Shown piece after piece: positions 35,547-45,600 of a stretch of 64,000 bases of DNA. The DNA lies in contig NZ_JAAOIW010000005.1 in assembly GCF_011440305.1 (NCBI RefSeq), positions 434,001 through 498,000 of the forward strand, in the 5' to 3' direction. The stretch's first letter is position 1; the number at the start of each line of letters is the position of its first letter. The translations under genes were made by a program, and so were the position numbers. The DNA comes from Paenibacillus agricola (GTDB taxonomy: Bacteria; Bacillota; Bacilli; Paenibacillales; NBRC-103111). The notes beneath the pieces were generated by a model, which had not been told where the DNA came from, ran no database searches, and saw only the letters and a list, made by a program, of their open reading frames with translations.

Positions 35547-37643
35547 CTATAGGGGGCGGTGCGTTTTCTTCCAGGATTTGATTTTCATGGCTTCAAATTG
35601 GCTTCGGATCCGCGGAGAATCATTAACCACTCGGGTATACATGCTATTGGATTGCAGCTTGCGGGCCTTGACATTATCGTTAAGGCTTAGCTCCAATATG
35701 CGGATTAACGATTTGCGTAAATCCTTGTCAAACACCGGACAGATCAGCTCAATCCGCTTCATTAAATTCCTCGTCATCCAATCAGCGCTGGATAGGTAGA
35801 CCTCTTCGTCCCCCCCATTGGCAAAATAAATAATTCGGGAATGCTCCAAAAAGCGGTCCACGATACTGATCACAGTAATGTTTTCACTCAAACCCTCAAC
35901 ACCCGGACGCAGACAGCAAATCCCGCGGACAATCAGGTCAATTTTGACACCCGCTTTGGAGGCTTCATATAGCTCATCAATCATTTCCTGATTCGAAACC
36001 GAGTTGAGCTTGGCAATAATATGTGCCGGCTTTCCTTCAGAGGCATGCTTCGCTTCACGGCGAATTTTCTCGAATAGCTTGTCCTTCATGTCTGTAGGGG
36101 CAACGCCAAAGGCTTTCCAGTTATGCGGTGCGGAATACCCCGTAACCTCGTTGAAAAGGGCAGACGCATCCTCACCAATAATAGGATGCGAAGTGAACAA
36201 GCCGATGTCCGTATACAGCTTCGCTGTGCTGTCATTGTAATTGCCAGTGCCCACATGCACATAACGGCGTAAGCCCTCAGGCTCCTGGCGGACAACCAGC
36301 GTTATTTTGGCATGCGTTTTTAAACCTACAAGCCCATAAACCACATGGCAGCCCGCTTGCTCCAGCTTTCTGGCCCAGGCAATATTACGCTCTTCATCAA
36401 ACCGCGCTTTTAATTCAACGACCACAGTAACCTGCTTGCCTGATTCCGCCGCGCGCGCCAGCGCCTGAATCAAGGGGGAATTTCCGCTAACGCGATAAAG
36501 TGTCATTTTGATCGCAAGGACATCGGCGTCATAAGCAGCCTGGACAATAAAATCGGTTACGGCATCAAATGATTCATAAGGATGATACAGTAAAATATCC
36601 TGCTGTTTGAGCTTTTCGAAAATCTCTTCAACTTCCAGCAATTCAACAGGGTATTTGGGCTCGATTGGCTTATATTTTAGATGCTCAAAGCCTTTAAGTA
36701 CGCCTGACAGCCTCATCAGAAAACTTAAATCCAAGGGACCGTCGATCTCCATAATGTTTTCGGCAACCTCGAATTCTTCCTGTAATCGACCCAGTGCATA
36801 AGGATGAATACCCTTCTGGACCTCAAGGCGCACGGCTGTCCCCCAACGCCGACGGCGAAGCTCTTTCTCAATCTCCTCAAGCAGATCCTCGGCGCCTTCC
36901 TCATTCAGTGTCAGATCCGCATTACGCGTTAAGCGGAAGCCATGCACGGCTTGCGGTGTGTAGCCAGAGAATAAGGTTTGAATATGGTGCTCGATTAAAT
37001 TTTCCAGCAATACAAATTCATGCTTTTTACTATTCGAACGTGCGGGAACCTCGATCATGCGGGCCAGATTAGAAGGAACCTGGACGATAGCAAAATAAGG
37101 CTCTTCCTCCGGGTCATCCGTTTCCTTGCTTAAGACAACAGCCAAATAAACCGCTTGCGTATGAACTAAAGGAAACGGCCGGCTTTGATCAACTGCCATC
37201 GGCGTCAGCACAGGAAATACAATTTCATGAAAATAAATGTCCATCGCTTTTCGCTGGCTCATATTCAAATCTTCATAATCCGTAAATAAAATGCCCTCTT
37301 TGGCAAGCTGTCGGGAAACATCCCGATATGATTTGTATTGTTCATTCACCATTTTGGATGCACGCTTGGTAATTCGTTTGAATAAACCTGCTGGTGTGTA
37401 TCCGGTGAAGTCTTTTTTGATATAACCTGCTTTGATCTGGTCTTTAATGCCTGCAACCCTTACACTCATATACTCATCCAGGTTGCTTGAAACGATAGAA
37501 AGAAACTTGGCCCTCTCCAGCAAAGGCATCTCCGTGTCCTGCGCTTCCTCCAAAACTCGCAAATTAAATTCAAGCCAGCTTAAGTCGCGGTTTATGTAAT
37601 TCGATGAAGCTTCTTTGTCTCTAGGCGCCGCCATCTCTGCCAT
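35547..37643 (-). CDS. ppk: Polyphosphate kinase 1
   Basis: 698 aa PPK1, which makes polyphosphate from ATP at the membrane. N-terminal NYINRDLSWLEFNLRVLEEA, the middle HPYESFDAVTDFI region, the autophosphorylated-His loop LKTHAKITLVVRQE and YVHVGTGNYN at about 435-460, and the second PLD-like domain with ANGGDEEVYLSSADWM. GGAGG lies 12 bases before the ATG. Paired convergently with ppx; the phosphate-type PhoPR genes are also in this window. Confidence 0.93.
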   Translation of the reverse strand: MAEMAAPRDKEASSNYINRDLSWLEFNLRVLEEAQDTEMPLLERAKFLSIVSSNLDEYMSVRVAGIKDQIKAGYIKKDFTGYTPAGLFKRITKRASKMVNEQYKSYRDVSRQLAKEGILFTDYEDLNMSQRKAMDIYFHEIVFPVLTPMAVDQSRPFPLVHTQAVYLAVVLSKETDDPEEEPYFAIVQVPSNLARMIEVPARSNSKKHEFVLLENLIEHHIQTLFSGYTPQAVHGFRLTRNADLTLNEEGAEDLLEEIEKELRRRRWGTAVRLEVQKGIHPYALGRLQEEFEVAENIMEIDGPLDLSFLMRLSGVLKGFEHLKYKPIEPKYPVELLEVEEIFEKLKQQDILLYHPYESFDAVTDFIVQAAYDADVLAIKMTLYRVSGNSPLIQALARAAESGKQVTVVVELKARFDEERNIAWARKLEQAGCHVVYGLVGLKTHAKITLVVRQEPEGLRRYVHVGTGNYNDSTAKLYTDIGLFTSHPIIGEDASALFNEVTGYSAPHNWKAFGVAPTDMKDKLFEKIRREAKHASEGKPAHIIAKLNSVSNQEMIDELYEASKAGVKIDLIVRGICCLRPGVEGLSENITVISIVDRFLEHSRIIYFANGGDEEVYLSSADWMTRNLMKRIELICPVFDKDLRKSLIRILELSLNDNVKARKLQSNSMYTRVVNDSPRIRSQFEAMKIKSWKKTHRPL

Positions 37644-37775
37644 ATTGTTGCGTTACCTCCAAGGATTGACTCAAATTTAAAATGAAAACAAGCAGCTTTC
37701 GCGCAATTTCTGTTTCATTCTTCTATTTTCATCCTAGCTCGACTTTGTAATCAGAAGATGCGACTTTTGTTAATT

Positions 37776-38204
37776 TTATGTAAACTGTTGAGAATTGTCC
37801 TGGATCAAGGTATATAGCGCCGGTGCTGCTCGATCAATACGTGAAAGCTTCCACTCCCGATTCAACCAAACATGGTTCGTCGAACCGCTCACTAGCAACT
37901 GCTCTCCACGGTGAATCTCCGAGTTAAATTGAATGCGCACATGCGTATATGTGGCAATTTGGGTGCGAATCGTAATAAGATCATCATAGCGGGCCGGAAG
38001 CTTAAATTGCATTTGCAGATCAATTAATGGCAATAACAAGCCCATCTCCTCGATGGAACGATAGGTCATGCCTAAGGAGCGGATTAATTCGGTACGCCCA
38101 ATTTCAAACCAATTGACATAGTTCACATGATAGACAACACCCATTTGATCGGTTTCTTGATAGCGTACCCTTATATGATGCTCGAACCACGCAGACTCTT
38201 TCAT
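37776..38204 (-). CDS. Acyl-CoA thioesterase, YbgC/4HBT family
   Basis: 142 aa hot-dog-fold thioesterase. The YbgC signature is clear near the N-terminus: RVRYQETDQMGVVYHVNYVNWFE with the catalytic Asp in TDQMG, then RTELIRSLGM. It likely hydrolyses short or medium acyl-CoA. It sits between ppk and pyk on the minus strand with a possible link to the downstream lipid/carbon genes. In Bacillus no such gene is in this position. Confidence 0.88.
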   Translation of the reverse strand: MKESAWFEHHIRVRYQETDQMGVVYHVNYVNWFEIGRTELIRSLGMTYRSIEEMGLLLPLIDLQMQFKLPARYDDLITIRTQIATYTHVRIQFNSEIHRGEQLLVSGSTNHVWLNREWKLSRIDRAAPALYTLIQDNSQQFT

Positions 38205-38298
38205 AATAAGCCCCCTTATATAGGAATCAGGTAGTTAACCCAAAAAAGAGCGAAGCCGATATAGAGAATCGAGTTCACTCTTATGTGGACAAGCTTGT

Positions 38299-40056
38299 TT
38301 AAAGAATGTGTGCACGACCTGAGTAGATTACGCCAACTTCTGGGTAAATAGACACTTCGGTGCCATCTTTAATAAGCTCCAGAACCCGGTCTACGCCTAC
38401 CACTACTGTTTTGCTTAGCGAGATGCCAACTACTGCCGCGTGAGAGGTAATCCCACCTGTTTCGGTTATAATCGCGCAAGCCTTTTCGATTGCAGGCATA
38501 TAATCCTTGTCCGTTGTAGTAGTAACCAGAATACAACCTTCTACCGCCTTGGCGTTAGCTTCCTCAGCACTTCTGGCTGTAACTACCTTGCCTGAGGCGA
38601 TTTGTGTACCAATCCCTTGGCCTTTAGCGATCATTTCACCAATTTGGTGAACTTTAATTAAGTTCGTAGTTCCTGAGCGGCCTACAGGCACACCCGCCGT
38701 AATAACAACAATATCACCAAGGCTAACAAGCCCTGCTTTCAAGCTGCTGTCTACCGCATGGTCGAATAATTCATCGGTAGTGGTACAATATTCACCTTTA
38801 AGTGGAATAACGCCCCATACCAAGGACAGTCTGCGAAGCACGTAGTCAATCGGAGTCACCGCGATAATCGGCGCTTTCGGGCGGTATTTCGATACCATAC
38901 GTGCGGTGTAGCCACTTTCCGTTGAGGTCAAAATCGCTTTCGCTTCCAAATCCAGCGCCGAATTGGCAACCGCTTGGGAAATTGCCTCGGTTACTGTCTT
39001 CTGCTGGGCATTGCTTTGGCGAATGAAAATTTCACGATGCTCCAATGCACTTTCCGCGCGCTCCGAGATTCTTGCCATCATCAGTACGGACTCTACAGGG
39101 TATTTTCCGGCAGCAGTTTCACCCGAAAGCATAACTGCATCTGTACCATCAAAAATCGCGTTTGCCACGTCGCTTGCTTCTGCACGGGTAGGTCGTGGAT
39201 TGCGTTGCATGGAATCCAGCATCATCGTTGCTGTAATTACCGGCTTGCCGGCTTGATTACATTTTTTAATCATCGCTTTTTGGACAATCGGCACGTCCTC
39301 GGCCGGGATTTCTACGCCAAGATCACCACGTGCTACCATCAATCCATCCGATACCTCAAGAATTTCGTCCAAATTATCGACGCCTTCTTGATTTTCAATC
39401 TTCGAAATAATTTGAATATGTGTAGCATTGTGGCGTTCGAGAATTTCGCGGATTTCAATAACGTCGCTTGCTTTGCGCACGAAAGAAGCTGCGATGAAAT
39501 CAACGCCTTGCTCGATACCGAAAATAATATCGTTGGCATCCTTTTGGGTAATGCCCGGAAGGTTGATTTTAACGCCTGGGACGTTAACACCTTTTTTGCC
39601 GCCCAACAAACCGCCATTCACAATCCGGCATTGGATTTCAGTAAACGATTTCTCCACAACCTCCAAGCCAATAAGGCCGTCATCAATCAAAATCGTCGAA
39701 CCCACTCTTACGTCTCTTGGCAAATCTGCATACGTGATATGCACACGATTGGCATCGCCAATAATTTCTTCTGTGGTTAAAGTAATAAATTGATCCTGTA
39801 CCAGCTCAACCTTTTGGTCGTCCTTCAGCTTGCCCGTACGAATCTCCGGTCCTTTGGTATCCAACAAAATCGCAACGGTTTTATTCAATTCCTTGGCGGC
39901 TTGGCGGACGTTAATGATCCGGTTCCCGTGCTCTTCAAAATCACCATGTGAAAAATTAAGGCGGCAAACGTTCATGCCCGCATTAATCAGTTTTTTAAAC
40001 ATGTCCAGCGATTCACTCACAGGACCAATGGTACATACAATTTTCGTTTTACGCAT
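38299..40056 (-). CDS. pyk: Pyruvate kinase with C-terminal PEP-utilizer domain
   Basis: 585 aa, the long form found in Bacilli. Start [15 protein letters not shown], catalytic block [39 protein letters not shown], then the allosteric domain and an extra C-terminal domain of about 100 residues with [15 protein letters not shown], similar to the swivelling His domain of PEP-utilising enzymes. Its ATG overlaps the accA stop by eight bases, so it is coupled to fatty-acid genes. Converts PEP to pyruvate with ATP formation. Confidence 0.95.
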   Translation of the reverse strand: MRKTKIVCTIGPVSESLDMFKKLINAGMNVCRLNFSHGDFEEHGNRIINVRQAAKELNKTVAILLDTKGPEIRTGKLKDDQKVELVQDQFITLTTEEIIGDANRVHITYADLPRDVRVGSTILIDDGLIGLEVVEKSFTEIQCRIVNGGLLGGKKGVNVPGVKINLPGITQKDANDIIFGIEQGVDFIAASFVRKASDVIEIREILERHNATHIQIISKIENQEGVDNLDEILEVSDGLMVARGDLGVEIPAEDVPIVQKAMIKKCNQAGKPVITATMMLDSMQRNPRPTRAEASDVANAIFDGTDAVMLSGETAAGKYPVESVLMMARISERAESALEHREIFIRQSNAQQKTVTEAISQAVANSALDLEAKAILTSTESGYTARMVSKYRPKAPIIAVTPIDYVLRRLSLVWGVIPLKGEYCTTTDELFDHAVDSSLKAGLVSLGDIVVITAGVPVGRSGTTNLIKVHQIGEMIAKGQGIGTQIASGKVVTARSAEEANAKAVEGCILVTTTTDKDYMPAIEKACAIITETGGITSHAAVVGISLSKTVVVGVDRVLELIKDGTEVSIYPEVGVIYSGRAHIL

Positions 40057-41029
40057 GATTATGATTACCCTCCTGAATATAAGTAAAGCGACCGATTTTT
40101 CTAAATTTGTTATATCGGTCTTCCACTAACTCTTTCTTTGATAGCACAGCTAATTCCTGCAAATGTTTTATTAAGGTTTGTTTAACGATATCCGCAGTAG
40201 AAGCTACGTTGCGGTGGGCGCCCCCACGGGGCTCGGGGATAATCTCATCGATTACACCTAAGCGCAAAATATGGTCAGCCGTAATCTTCATCGCCGCCGC
40301 AGCTTCACCTGCCCGTGTTGCATCCTTATACAGGATGGAGGAAGCGGCTTCCGGCGTGCTAACGGAATAAATCGCGTTCTCCAACATCAATACCCGGTTG
40401 CCTACACCTAAAGCAAGCGCACCTCCGCTGCCGCCTTCGCCGATCACCACGCACAAGATGGGCACACCAAAGCCAGCCATCTCCATCAGGTTTCTGGCAA
40501 TAGCCTCCCCTTGCCCCCGCTCTTCAGCCGCACTGCCTGGATATGCGCCTGGCGTGTCGATAAAAGTAATGATTGGGCGATTGAACTTGTTCGCTTGCTT
40601 CATTAACCGCAAACCTTTGCGCAAGCCATCTGGATGTGGCATCCCAAAGTGGCGAGCAATATTATCCTTCGTATCCTTACCCTTCTGGTGGCCGATTACG
40701 GTTACAGGAATCCCGTTCAAACGTGCTAACCCACCCACAACAGCCAGGTCATCGCCATACAGACGGTCTCCGTGCAGCTCCATAAAATCGGTAAAAATAT
40801 GCTGGATATAATCAAGCGTCGTAGGACGCTGAGGATGACGTGCCAACTGCATTTTCTCAGCTGTCGACATCCCGCTGTAGAGCTCTGTTGCCAATTGCTC
40901 ATAACGGCTCTCCAAGCGGGCTATCTCCTCGGACAGATCCATCTGCTTGTCTGCTCCTAGCTTGCGCAGCATCTCAATATTATTTCTCAGCTCCAGCAAT
41001 GGCTGTTCAAAGGGCATTTCAGCTGCCAT
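40049..41029 (-). CDS. accA: Acetyl-CoA carboxylase carboxyltransferase alpha subunit
   Basis: 326 aa; transfers carboxyl from biotin to acetyl-CoA to make malonyl-CoA, with AccD. Start [15 protein letters not shown], conserved [22 protein letters not shown]-type turn (here [17 protein letters not shown]) and [14 protein letters not shown]. The ATG at 41029 has GGGGGA eight bases upstream; an ATG at 41038 would have no spacer. It overlaps accD by 11 bases and pyk by eight. Confidence 0.94.
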   Translation of the reverse strand: MAAEMPFEQPLLELRNNIEMLRKLGADKQMDLSEEIARLESRYEQLATELYSGMSTAEKMQLARHPQRPTTLDYIQHIFTDFMELHGDRLYGDDLAVVGGLARLNGIPVTVIGHQKGKDTKDNIARHFGMPHPDGLRKGLRLMKQANKFNRPIITFIDTPGAYPGSAAEERGQGEAIARNLMEMAGFGVPILCVVIGEGGSGGALALGVGNRVLMLENAIYSVSTPEAASSILYKDATRAGEAAAAMKITADHILRLGVIDEIIPEPRGGAHRNVASTADIVKQTLIKHLQELAVLSKKELVEDRYNKFRKIGRFTYIQEGNHNHA

Positions 41030-41942
41030 GGGCCACATCCCCCTTTACCACATGCAGATCCAGCAGGCGGACCAGCGTGTTCTTAATGTCCTTGCGTACC
41101 ACAACCATATCCACTTGTCCGTGGCTCAAGTTAAACTCGGCTGTCTGAAAATTATCAGGCAGCTTCTGGCGGATTGTTTGTTCAATAACGCGTCGTCCGG
41201 TAAATCCAAAAGCCGCTCCTGGCTCGGCAATAATATAATCGCCTAACATCGCATAGCTTGCGGATACCCCTCCAAAGGTTGGATCTGTAATAACAGACAC
41301 AAACAAGCCACCTTGTTCATTCATTTGCGCCAAGGCAGCACTCGTTTTGGCCATCTGCATCAGGCTGAGGATACTCTCTTGCATCCGTGCCCCACCCGAG
41401 GTAGAGAAGATAATAATCGGATACTTCTTCTGCATCGCGTGCTCAATAGCCGAGGTTACCTTTTCCCCCACGACTGAGCCCAGCGATCCGCCCATAAAAT
41501 CAAAGCTCATCACAGCAGCAACAACCGGAAATCCACCAATCGTTCCTTCGCCTGTAATGACAGCATCATTCATGCCTGTTGTTTCTATAGCTTTACGGTA
41601 TTTACTGGCATACTCAGGAAATTCGAGCGGATCCTCGGATATCATCTCACTGTCATACTCAAAAAAGCGGCCTTCATCCATAACCATCTGAATGCGTTCA
41701 ACCGCACTTAATTTGAAATGGTATCCACAGGAGTTGCATACCTTTAGATTTTTTTCTAATTCCTTCGAAAATTGAATCGAAGCACACTTCGGGCATTTGG
41801 TCATGATCCCTTCGGGAATCTCCCGTCTTGGCTTGTCTTCTGCAATAATTTCACCGTTCTCGCCAACCCGATTCGATGTTCGCTCAACACCGGGAATGGT
41901 CGCGTACTTTCTTTTCTTCTGAAACAGATCCTTGAATGGCAC
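41019..41942 (-). CDS. accD: Acetyl-CoA carboxylase carboxyltransferase beta subunit
   Basis: 307 aa partner of AccA. N-terminal zinc ribbon with four Cys (CPKCAS and CNSCGYH at about 49-75), then the crotonase-like core with [32 protein letters not shown] and [12 protein letters not shown]. First gene of the accD-accA-pyk run. Adjacent to dnaE as in Bacillus, with ytsJ absent and a small gene in between. Confidence 0.95.
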   Translation of the reverse strand: MPFKDLFQKKRKYATIPGVERTSNRVGENGEIIAEDKPRREIPEGIMTKCPKCASIQFSKELEKNLKVCNSCGYHFKLSAVERIQMVMDEGRFFEYDSEMISEDPLEFPEYASKYRKAIETTGMNDAVITGEGTIGGFPVVAAVMSFDFMGGSLGSVVGEKVTSAIEHAMQKKYPIIIFSTSGGARMQESILSLMQMAKTSAALAQMNEQGGLFVSVITDPTFGGVSASYAMLGDYIIAEPGAAFGFTGRRVIEQTIRQKLPDNFQTAEFNLSHGQVDMVVVRKDIKNTLVRLLDLHVVKGDVAHGS

Positions 41943-42006
41943 GGCTACACCTCACTTGCTGTTGTTGTTCATATGCAACCCATGTAAGCTCATGTAAGCT
42001 TTGGCT

Positions 42007-42198
42007 TTATGGTCGATGCAAAATGGAATTTAATACATCCTGAACCTCTTCCACTTCACCTTCTGGGACTACAATCTCAAATTGGTTCTTAGTCATATTG
42101 ATTGCCCGAACTTGAACAAGAAAGCCCTCTTCCGTCAGCTTTTCCCTAATCCGCTCTGCAATTTTGGGTGTTGGTGCAATATAAATAACGGTCCACAT
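42007..42198 (-). CDS. Small conserved-looking protein, 63 aa
   Basis: 63 aa, MWTVIYIAPTPKIAERI at the start, then a beta-alpha-beta-like pattern with LLVQVRAIN-type strands and a C-terminal helix. The ATG at 42198 follows GGGAGG; a longer frame to 42219 is not needed. The style resembles the DUF2007 putative signal-transducing fold, which is only a suggestion. It lies between dnaE and accD on their strand. Confidence 0.6.
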   Translation of the reverse strand: MWTVIYIAPTPKIAERIREKLTEEGFLVQVRAINMTKNQFEIVVPEGEVEEVQDVLNSILHRP

Positions 42199-42219
42199 GA
42201 AAAAAGACCTCCCGAACAT

Positions 42220-42656
42220 AATGCACTAATGATATCATACCTTCTCTTTTTATCGCAAGAAAGGCGAAAAAATAGTTATAGAGGATTAATACCCTCATAT
42301 TCGGAACTGATCGGAGGGGCATGGGGCATGGATGGAGAAGATGATTGAGCGGGAAAAATTTACGTTAATTCTTTCGAAAATCTCTATTTCGAAGAAATAA
42401 ATGGAAAAAATACCGTTAATTTGAACCGAATGGACTCAAAGCTGAAAAGCAGGCGATTTTAGCTGGATTTTTCCAGTTACCTTCTTTTTGCCAGAGTTTC
42501 AGCGCAATTAGCGATAGTTTTTCCCTGTAATTTGAAAACAAGTATACTGGTGCTGATCCGACTGGATACGAGGCAACATTCAAGAATAGGTTAGTTTGTG
42601 ATGTATCTGGGCGATAACTGAGATGCTTGTCTGGTGCAGGATAGTCTGCTAATTAT
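42220..42656. other. Non-coding spacer between dnaE and the small gene
   Basis: About 440 bases, AT-rich, with no coding frame I can support. It holds an imperfect inverted repeat at 42368-42397 (TTTCGAA/TTCGAAA core with flanking GAA/TTC pairs), flanked by similar words TACGTTAATT (42361-42370) and TACCGTTAATTTG (42411-42423). Promoters for accD genes are expected here but not obvious. Confidence 0.6.
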
Positions 42657-45600
42657 TCACTTTACTTTCGCTGTATCCTTACCCAGCAGCCCTTCAATCG
42701 CTTGGATCAGCTTCTCGGAAGGCTTGACCTTAAATTGGTCGTTAAGGCTTAACATTTTTTGGCTTTTCTCGTAGTACAGCAGTACGGAGAGTGGCCCCTC
42801 ATGCTGGACAAGCAGCTGCTTTAAGCTGGTTAATATATCAGGCTTCTCATGTAAAGGAGAAATTTTGATATATACCCGCTGGCTGCGGTCAGTTGCAGGC
42901 ACCTCTGCCTTGCCGACTGTAGACCGGCTTGGGGTGGAAGCCAGCTGGTTCCCTTGGGCTTCTGTTGGACGTGCCGGTGAGTGCTCCGCTGCGCTTCTAG
43001 CCGAGTCGTTGCGCTTGCCTGAACCTCCCGCTGCGCTAAGGCCACCTGCGCTTCCTGCAACGCTGTGCTCGCTCAGGCTGCCACCTGCGCTGCGCTGACC
43101 TGTACTTGCGGCTGCGCTGCGTTCACTCAAGCTTCTAGCCATGCTGCGCTCACCCGCCTTGTTCTCGCCTGTCGTGTTAGGGCCACCAACGCTTCCTGCC
43201 GTGCTGCGTTCGCCTGCATTCCCTGCTGCGCTGCGCCCGCCTGTGCTCCTAGACGCAGGGCTGCTGGCCTTCGCCGCTGCACCGCCTCGGCTTGCGGCAG
43301 GCAAGCGGCGTGCCGCATTTTGCAGCAGGTTTGGGTCATTCAAAGCGTAGACTTGCTCCGCAAGCAGTTTAACTTCTTCATCGCCCTGCTGCAGCTTTGC
43401 TTTAATCAGTATCGGGTTACCCTTCTGGACAAGAGGAGCGTATTGCTTCCATACTTCTGGAAACAGTACAACCTCCACCTTGGACACACGATCCTCCAGC
43501 TCCATGAAGGCCATGGGTTTGCCATTTTTAGTAACAATTGTTTTGTTAGATAGCACCAAGCCTGCGGCCATAACCTCGCTATGATCTGGCATTTCCGGTA
43601 GAAAATGCAGCAAATCAATATCAAGCTTGCGCAGCACCTCCTCGTAATCATCAAGAGGGCTACCGGAAATGTACAACCCTAACAGCTCACGTTCATGCTC
43701 CAGCTGCTGCGTCATTGTATAAGGCGTAATCTGCGGGTATTCGACATCCCAGTTTACATCCTCAACAAAACCAAACAGGTGAAGCTGGAGGTCATCGCGC
43801 TCTTTGCGCCATTTGAGGGCAGCATTGATCGTATCCTCCAGCATCGCAAGCTGTTGGGCGCGGTGCCCAGGCAAGGAGCCTGTTGCGCCGCCTTGAATCA
43901 GCGATTCCAGCACCCGCTTATTGCAGACACGTAAATCCACCCGGCGGCACAAGTCAATCAAGCTCTCAAAAGGACCTTCGGTGCTTCGGCGTACCTGCAT
44001 AATGGATTCTATCGCATGGGTGCCTACGTTTTTGATTGCGGCAAGCCCGAAGCGAATCGCATTAAAGTTCAAGGATGCGGTTTGCGACTGTGAAGGATCT
44101 AAATACGTATTTGCTATGGTCACCCCTTCAGGGCCAATAGCGTCTCTGGAAGCGTCCTCAGCCAATGTACCTTCTATGGCTGCTCCCTCTTCCTGAGCAT
44201 TCACGGCCTCGAAAGGATCTGCCACGCCAGCCGCTTTGGCAGCATCGCCAGCTTCAGCAGGCTGCACGGCAGGCGTGAACACCACGCCGCTTTCGTTGAC
44301 GTCCGGCGGCAAGACGGCAATGCCCATCCGGCGGCACTCATCGACATATTCTGCCACCTTGTTATGGTTGCCCATGACAGCGGTCAGCATGGACGCCATA
44401 AACTGCACGGGATAATGGGCTTTTAGGTAGGCGGTTTGGAACGCCAATACACCATAAGCGGTAGCATGTGCCCGCGGAAAGCCATAATCGGCGAAACGGA
44501 CGATCATATCGTAGACCTTGTTCGCCTCGGCTTCGCTGTAGTTGAGCGACAGGCTGCCTTTAACAAAATGTGCGCGCTCCTCATCGAGCACCTCGCGTTT
44601 CTTTTTGCTTACAGCCCTGCGCAGCAGATCCGCTTCACCTAAGCTAAAGCCCGCCATTTTTGATGCAATTTGCATAATTTGCTCTTGGTACACGATGATA
44701 CCATACGTATCACGAAGAATAGGTTCCAGCTCCAGATGCGGGTATTCTACTTCGATTTCGCCGTGCTTGCCTTGGATAAATCGTGGAATAAATTCCATCG
44801 GCCCTGGGCGGTACAACGCTCCTACCGATATGATATCCTCAAATTCGGAGGGACGCAGATCCCTCAGTACCCGTCGCATACCTGGTGACTCTAATTGAAA
44901 AACACCAGTGGTATCGCCGCGTTTGAGCAGTTCGTAGGTATGTGGATCATCCATATCAATTTTATGAAAATCGATGGTTCGTCCGGTCTGCTCCTTGATC
45001 CAAAGTAACGTCCGTTCGATAATCGATAAGGTTCGCAGTCCTAAGAAATCCATTTTAAGCAGCCCGATTGCTTCCAGATGCTCCATCGAATATTGTGTTA
45101 AGGCCGTTTGCTCATTCCCCTCCTGGAGGGGCACATATTGGGTGAGCGGCTCACGTGAAATGACCACACCTGCGGCGTGGGTTGATGCATGGCGGGGCAT
45201 CCCCTCAACCTTCATCGCAAGTTCCAGCAGCTCCGCCGTCTTGGGCTGCTTCGCTACAAGCGACTTCAGATCGGGATTTTGCTCAACTGCCTCCGCAAGC
45301 GTCATGCCTAGCTGATGGGGAATCATTTTCGCAGCGCGGTCAACCTCACTATAGGGCAGGTTCAGCACCCGCCCCACGTCGCGAATAGCAGCTTTGGCGG
45401 CCATCGTCCCGAAGGTAATGATTTGCGCAACATGCGCTGTCCCATACTTGGCAACCACGTATTCAATCACTTCATCGCGCCGCAGATCGCTGAAATCGAT
45501 ATCAATATCCGGCATCGAGACGCGCTCTGGATTCAAAAACCGTTCAAACAACAGCCGATAACGGATCGGATCAACATCCGTAATACGCAGCACATAAGCA

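Noticed and set aside
38974-39780. Plus-strand 268-codon open frame opposite pyk
   Set aside because: Complete overlap with pyruvate kinase and composition typical of a shadow frame.
43065-43553. Plus-strand Ala- and Cys-rich open frame opposite dnaE
   Set aside because: Produced by the low-complexity repeat stretch and the dnaE codon pattern; no ribosome site.
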